From Desmodesmus armatus (Eukaryota > Chlorophyta > Chlorophyceae > Sphaeropleales > Scenedesmaceae), in the NCBI GenBank assembly GCA_007449985.2, contig VIIQ02000298.1, positions 22,964-86,963 on the forward strand: a DNA stretch of 64,000 nt, given 5' to 3'. Position 1 is the first letter of the stretch. Each line of letters starts with the position of its first letter. The notes below the pieces were generated by a model. It was not told the origin of the DNA. It saw only the letters and a program-made list of their open reading frames with translations, and searched no databases. The translations under genes and the position numbers were made by a program. Positions 59,850 to 64,000 of the stretch are shown piece by piece.

Positions 59850-60440
59850 TAAAGTTATCAGTTACATTGGGCGGGACCAAGCAACCGGTGGGTCACTCCA
59901 TAAAAAGATCCAGCGGGAGGATGGGGCAACCTGTTGTGACACCCACCCCACGGCACCCCTTGTGCAGGGGATACCATCGCAGGGCCGTGCAGACAGCTCC
60001 GTGAGAAGCAGCCCCGAAGGGCATCCAGGGCCTGACCGTGCGCCCAGTGTCCTCTATACACCACGGCCACACAAAAAAATACACCACAGCCGTCCGTAGA
60101 GCAACTGCGGCAGGTCACAGTCCATGTTTGCCCCAATATGGCAAGGCCCATGGACCGGTCTAATGACTCACCATCCACATGTCAAAAGCAGTGCTAAGAC
60201 ACTCACATGCTGCAACCCTATAGAGCCAAGATACAACGCACACCGCTACGGCAGCACACACCAGCACAAATCATGAAAGGCAATAGAGACACACACAAAA
60301 AAGAGACACATAGGCAAAATCGGATGCCCCGACATGCAGACAGCTAATCATTGCCACACAAAAGCTGCAGAGCAAAGGCACATCACACACCATGTGTTAG
60401 CACACCAGAAGTCAGCAAACAGACCTGTAAAAAAAATACA
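59850..60440 (-). mobile_element. LINE subfamily A 3' UTR copy
   Basis: Minus-oriented, with the tail end altered (TTCTTAAAGTTATCAGTTAC). An extra ACAAAAAAATACACCAC insertion sits at about 60068. It ends in CA-rich DNA near 60480. Confidence 0.8.
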
Positions 60441-60514
60441 GACCTGTATGCACACACACAGGTCTGTATGCACGCGCATGCACCCATAGTAGTGTCGCAC
60501 TGTGTATTATTATT

Positions 60515-60725
60515 TTTTTGGGAGTGAGCAAGTTACAAGAGCGAAGTCAAGCAACAGAAGCCACCCCTCAATGCTCAGGCAAGAGGATGGCGCAACCTGG
60601 CAGGCACCACCCTGTGAGGGCGCAAGCCGACACCCCCACCACACGGTCTCACGGGCGGCACGTCGCAGTGCAGCCTGCCAAAAAGCAGACACCAGGACCC
60701 GACCATGCACCCGCAAAATGACTAA
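60515..60725 (-). mobile_element. LINE-B tail, reversed
   Basis: A T-rich run, then GGGAGTGAGCAAGTTACAAG and GAGGATGGCGCAACCTGGCA. Diverged from the other B tails, like the copy at 56267. Confidence 0.75.
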
Positions 60726-61994
60726 AGAAAAGCAACGGCAAAGGGACAAAGCATGCGAGCAACACTAACGCAAGCGAGTCAACGCAGAGCCAAGAGAAGC
60801 ACCACCGATGCGTCACCACACGCACACACCTCACCGGTGTGCAGAGCCAGCCCCCCGACAGACGGGCTGAAGAAACACCCTAAAACCAACATCAGCAACT
60901 GCCACAGCAGCAGCAGCAGCAATTGCAGGCTCCAGCTCCGAGCCCGGACAGCTACCAACTCGAGTCTCTGTCCCACCTCTTTGTGCAGTGCCCGGTGGCA
61001 GTGGCCGTATGGGCATGGTTTGCGCAGGTGTGGCACAGGGTGCAGCCTGGGGAATCGGTAGACTTTAGCAGCACCCGCATCCTGTTTGCTGGATGCCAGC
61101 TCGGTGTGGCAGCCACCAGCGCAGCTGCGCCAGCTGTGGACTTACCTACGGCTGCTGCTGCTTGAGTCCTTCTGGGTGGTTCGGTGCGCCAGCGAGGGCG
61201 CCCATAAGCAGTGCGGCTGTCACCCAAGGTTTAGGGCAGCACTGCAGCAGCAGCTCTCGCAGGACTGCTCAGGACACAAGGGGACATCCGCCTGAACTCT
61301 GGGTGCCTTTGTCTTGGCTCCGGGGGCCGCAACCCTGAGCTGCTGCCGGAGCGGTTCGCCGCCAAATGGCAGCAGCCGGGGGTGCCGTACGCAGTGCGGG
61401 ATGGCACAGGGCCCCGCCTTGTGCTGCCAGGGGATGCTTGATGGGCTTCTTTGGGGTGAGTGGGGGTTTCTGGACAGAGCGTATGCTCCACCAAACATAC
61501 AATCTACAAAAAATGGGGGCGGGCTTCTCCTGCTGCAATGCAGTTGGGATGGGGGTGGGGATTTGGTTTCAGCATTATAGTGGTGAGTGGTTTATGCATA
61601 CTTTGGGGGGGCGGCTCATGCTACCAGCCAAGGTTGGTGTGTACACCCCGGCAGGGGGTGCTAGTGACTTAGACATTGTGCCAACTCGCGTGGCGTTCCG
61701 TTCCAGGCAAGTTTAGTAGCCGTGTGTGTGTCACTATGCTTTTGTATAGTTTCTGCAGGCCGTCTGCGTCACAGTCAAGCAGGGATTATCGTAGACAATT
61801 ACGGGTGCGTGGTGAGCCTGGTGTCTGCTTTCAGCACTGCGCTGCAATGCGCCGCTCATTTGACCATGTGTGAGGGTGGTGCTGCCCCTTCACAGGGTGG
61901 CGCCGGTCAGGTTGCCCATCCTCTTGCCAGAGCCTTTGAGGGTAGCTTCTGTTGCTTGACTCCGCTCTTGTAACCTGCTCACCCTGAAAAAAAA
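60726..61994 (+). mobile_element. LINE subfamily B, coding end plus 3' UTR
   Basis: Coding remnant 60920-61450: LESLSHLFVQCPVAVAVWAW, then after a frame slip QLWTYLRLLLLESFWVV. The 3' UTR differs wholly from subfamily A. From 61632 it carries the B tail (TGTGTACACCCCGGCAGGGG), ending at 61994 in A9. It shows that B tails are the 3' ends of a LINE that shares its protein end with subfamily A. Confidence 0.8.
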
Positions 61995-63295
61995 ACCAAC
62001 AAGCGGCGGCCACACAGCACATGGCTGGCCGCTGTACTAGACAAAGCCAGTGCGCAGAGGCCCAAACACCCCCCGTGGTGCACCACCACACCGGCACACC
62101 TCTCCAATATGAAGGCTAAATCCGCCCACACCCCCAAGCCAACAAAACACAACATTGTTGCCCCCAGTGCCAACCAAGCAAGGCAACAGAGCGGCCACCG
62201 CCCCCAGAGAACACCCAAACGCTTAGACCCTGTTTGATGCGCACACACTCCAGAGGCACAACAACAACTATGATACAGAGTAAGCACACACTAGCCAAGA
62301 CCCGAGAAGCACAACAAATTCCACACAGAGGGCTCCCCTTCTTGCCCAACCCCGCTCCTGAACACCCAGCCCCCCCGTATGGCCACCTCCCACTAGAACG
62401 CAAGGCTGGGCCCTGCCTGCAGCCACTGTGTACAGCACCCCCTGCTGTTGCCACTTAGCATCAACCGCTCTGGCGGCAGGACGGGGTTGCGGCCCCGTAG
62501 CCAGGACAGAGGCACCCCAGAGTTGAGGCGATGTCCCCCTGAGACCTAAGCCTGTCCTGTGAGAGCTGCTGCTGCAATGCTGCCCTGAACCTGTGGATGA
62601 CTGCAACACTGCTGTACGGTCGGCCCTCGCTGGCACACCGAACCCCCCAGAATAGCAGCCGCAGGTACGTCCAAAGCTGCTGCAGCGCTGGTGGAGGCTT
62701 CCACACTGTGCTGTCATCCAACAGCAAGATGCAAACGCTACTGAAGTCCAGTGACTATCGTAGACAATTGCGGGTGCGTGGTAGAGCCCTGGTGTCTGCT
62801 TTCAGCAGGCTGCGCTGCAATGCGCCGCTCATTTGACCATGTGGTGAGGTGGTGGTTTGCCCCTCACAGGGTGGCGCCGGTCAGGTTGCGCCATCCTCTT
62901 GCCAGAGCCTTTGAGGGGTACTTCTGTTGCTTGACTCCGCTCTTGTAACCTGCTCACCCTGAAAAAAAAATTTGAAGTCCACTGCTGCTCCCGGCTGCAC
63001 CCTCTGCTACACACCTGCAAACCAAGCCCACACGGCCACCGCGACAGGGCACTGCACAAAGAGGTGGGACAGAGACTCGAGCTGAAAGCTGTCTGGAGTC
63101 GGCAGCTGCTGCTGCTGGGTCCCAACCTGCTGTGACTTGCTGCTGCTGCTGGTGTTGCTGTCTCCTCCGTTCGCAGCCTGTCCCGCTGTGGCTGCGGCTG
63201 CTGTTGCGGCTGCCCATCCCCACCCTGCCCCTGCTGCTGCCGCTGTTGCAGCAACAGCTGTGATCCCCCAGACCCCGCCCTGCCCCTGTTGTTGC
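61995..63295 (-). pseudogene. LINE ORF2 C-terminal part, interrupted
   Basis: Minus-strand Gln/Ala linker (63130-63290), LESLSHLFVQCPVAVAVWAW (about 63040), then beyond the inserted B tail LLDDSTVWKPPPALQQLWTY and further to about 62440. The remaining 450 bases are probably 3' UTR. It meets the next LINE head to head at 63295. Confidence 0.8.
62751..62972 (+). mobile_element. LINE-B tail insertion with 9-bp target duplication
   Basis: TGAAGTCCA occurs at 62742-62750 and 62973-62981; the intact homologous site at 29.57 kb has it once. The insert starts GTGACTATCGTAGACAATTG and ends in A9 followed by TT. The insertion is unambiguous. Confidence 0.93.
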
Positions 63296-64000
63296 AGCCA
63301 AGCTAACGTTGACAAGAGCCGAGGTATGGGGCTGGGATTTCACAGCGGGTTGCAGGGTTTGGATCAAGCGACGGGGGTAGAGTTTGTTAACACGGCAGAC
63401 ACCCCTATCAAGCATCTGGGCATACTCCTATCAGTCAGGGGGCGATAGCCTTTGCCAGCCAGCTTTTCGAGCAGCGGTTACACAGCATTGGGCGCCGGGG
63501 CACGCACCTGGAGTAGGTACGACCTCACCCTGCTGGGCAGGTGTGAAGTCTCCCGGCAGGTGCTGGCCTCCTGCTTGGTGTACCATGCGCAATTTGTGCC
63601 AGTGCCTGCCGACCTCATCCGCCTTATCCAGCGGCGCATCTCCGCCTTTGTGCTGGGGTTGGGGTGTATCCGCAACACCGACGACCGGCAGCTGCGATGG
63701 CGCCCAGCCCAGCAGGGTGGGCCAGCCTGCAGGCCAAGCAGGTGGCGTCGCCTGCGTGGATGTGCAGGCGCACGTCACTGCCATGCAGGCCAGGTCATGG
63801 CAGCACTGCTGCACCCGCACAGGCACGCATGGAAGCAGTTCATGCGGGTGAACCTGGACCGTGCAGCGCGGGGGCGGGGGAGCGGTTGCTGCTGCTGCTG
63901 CGCAGCACTCCTCTGGACAGGCAGCAGCAGCACAGCGGCGGCGCCTCAGCGCTAGACACGCAGCACACATTGCAGCGTTTCAGGTGCTGGGGCTGCACAG
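63296..64000 (+). pseudogene. LINE (L1-type) reverse transcriptase, thumb and beyond, cut by window edge
   Basis: Plus-strand coding in changing frames: TPIKHLGILLS (about 63405), then LLGRCEVSRQVLASCLVYHA and FVPVPADLIRLIQRRISAFV, then ALLHPHRHAWKQFM. These follow the catalytic reverse transcriptase core in L1-type ORF2. At least two frame changes make it a dead copy. The catalytic core itself is not in the window. Confidence 0.8.

Overview
The window reads as nuclear DNA of a green alga, probably Chlorophyceae; the species cannot be named from the sequence. The evidence is genes with short introns (GTGAGT, GTGCGA and GTGCGC type donors, TGCAG type acceptors), candidate TGTAA polyadenylation signals just after stop codons, CAG/CTG-rich composition, and L1-type LINE fragments with the low-complexity Gln/Ala linkers common in algae. 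There are no operons and no bacterial ribosome-binding sites. Most of the 64 kb is repeat. Nearly all long open frames are chance frames through satellites, many kept open by C or G homopolymers.

Four genes can be built from splice sites and reading phase: a GT31 beta-1,3-galactosyltransferase-like gene (8974-9885, -), a three-exon GT23-like fucosyltransferase-like gene (14415-17797, -), a seven-exon FkbM-like gene with one frame error (24228-26805, +), and a two-exon secreted SGNH/PC-esterase-like gene (33037-34248, -). All four begin with a signal peptide or signal anchor and look like enzymes of glycan or cell-wall building in the secretory pathway. A fifth signal-anchor exon (42717-43129, -) has lost its continuation at a satellite border. 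A broken auxin-efflux-carrier-like fragment (56521-57139, -) sits between LINE pieces.

Layout: 1-2.65 kb is a 359-bp satellite. 2.7-8.4 kb is unique DNA, MITEs and an inverted repeat. 8.9-34.3 kb is the gene-bearing part, with old satellite, MITEs and a 147-bp satellite between genes. 31-42.7 kb is a mosaic of the 147-bp satellite and a ~180-bp satellite whose orientation flips several times and which holds a 1-kb retroelement ending in a giant (TAG)n tract. 42.7-53.7 kb holds DNA-transposon-like elements: a 1.27-kb TIR element, an inverted pair of one element, and a nested 2.1-kb CACTA-like element. 53.7-64 kb is a graveyard of nested, 5'-truncated LINEs of two subfamilies sharing a C-terminal coding region but with different 3' UTRs.

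The satellites at 0-2.6, 11.2-12.7, 31.5-32.6 and 35.3-42.1 kb appear to be one old superfamily with a ~180-bp monomer carrying a C tract. The strongest unusual signals are the retroelement whose two 3' hairpins carry a compensatory base change and whose tail seeds TAG microsatellites, the CACTA-like element with dense subterminal motifs, and the exactly 147-bp satellite.
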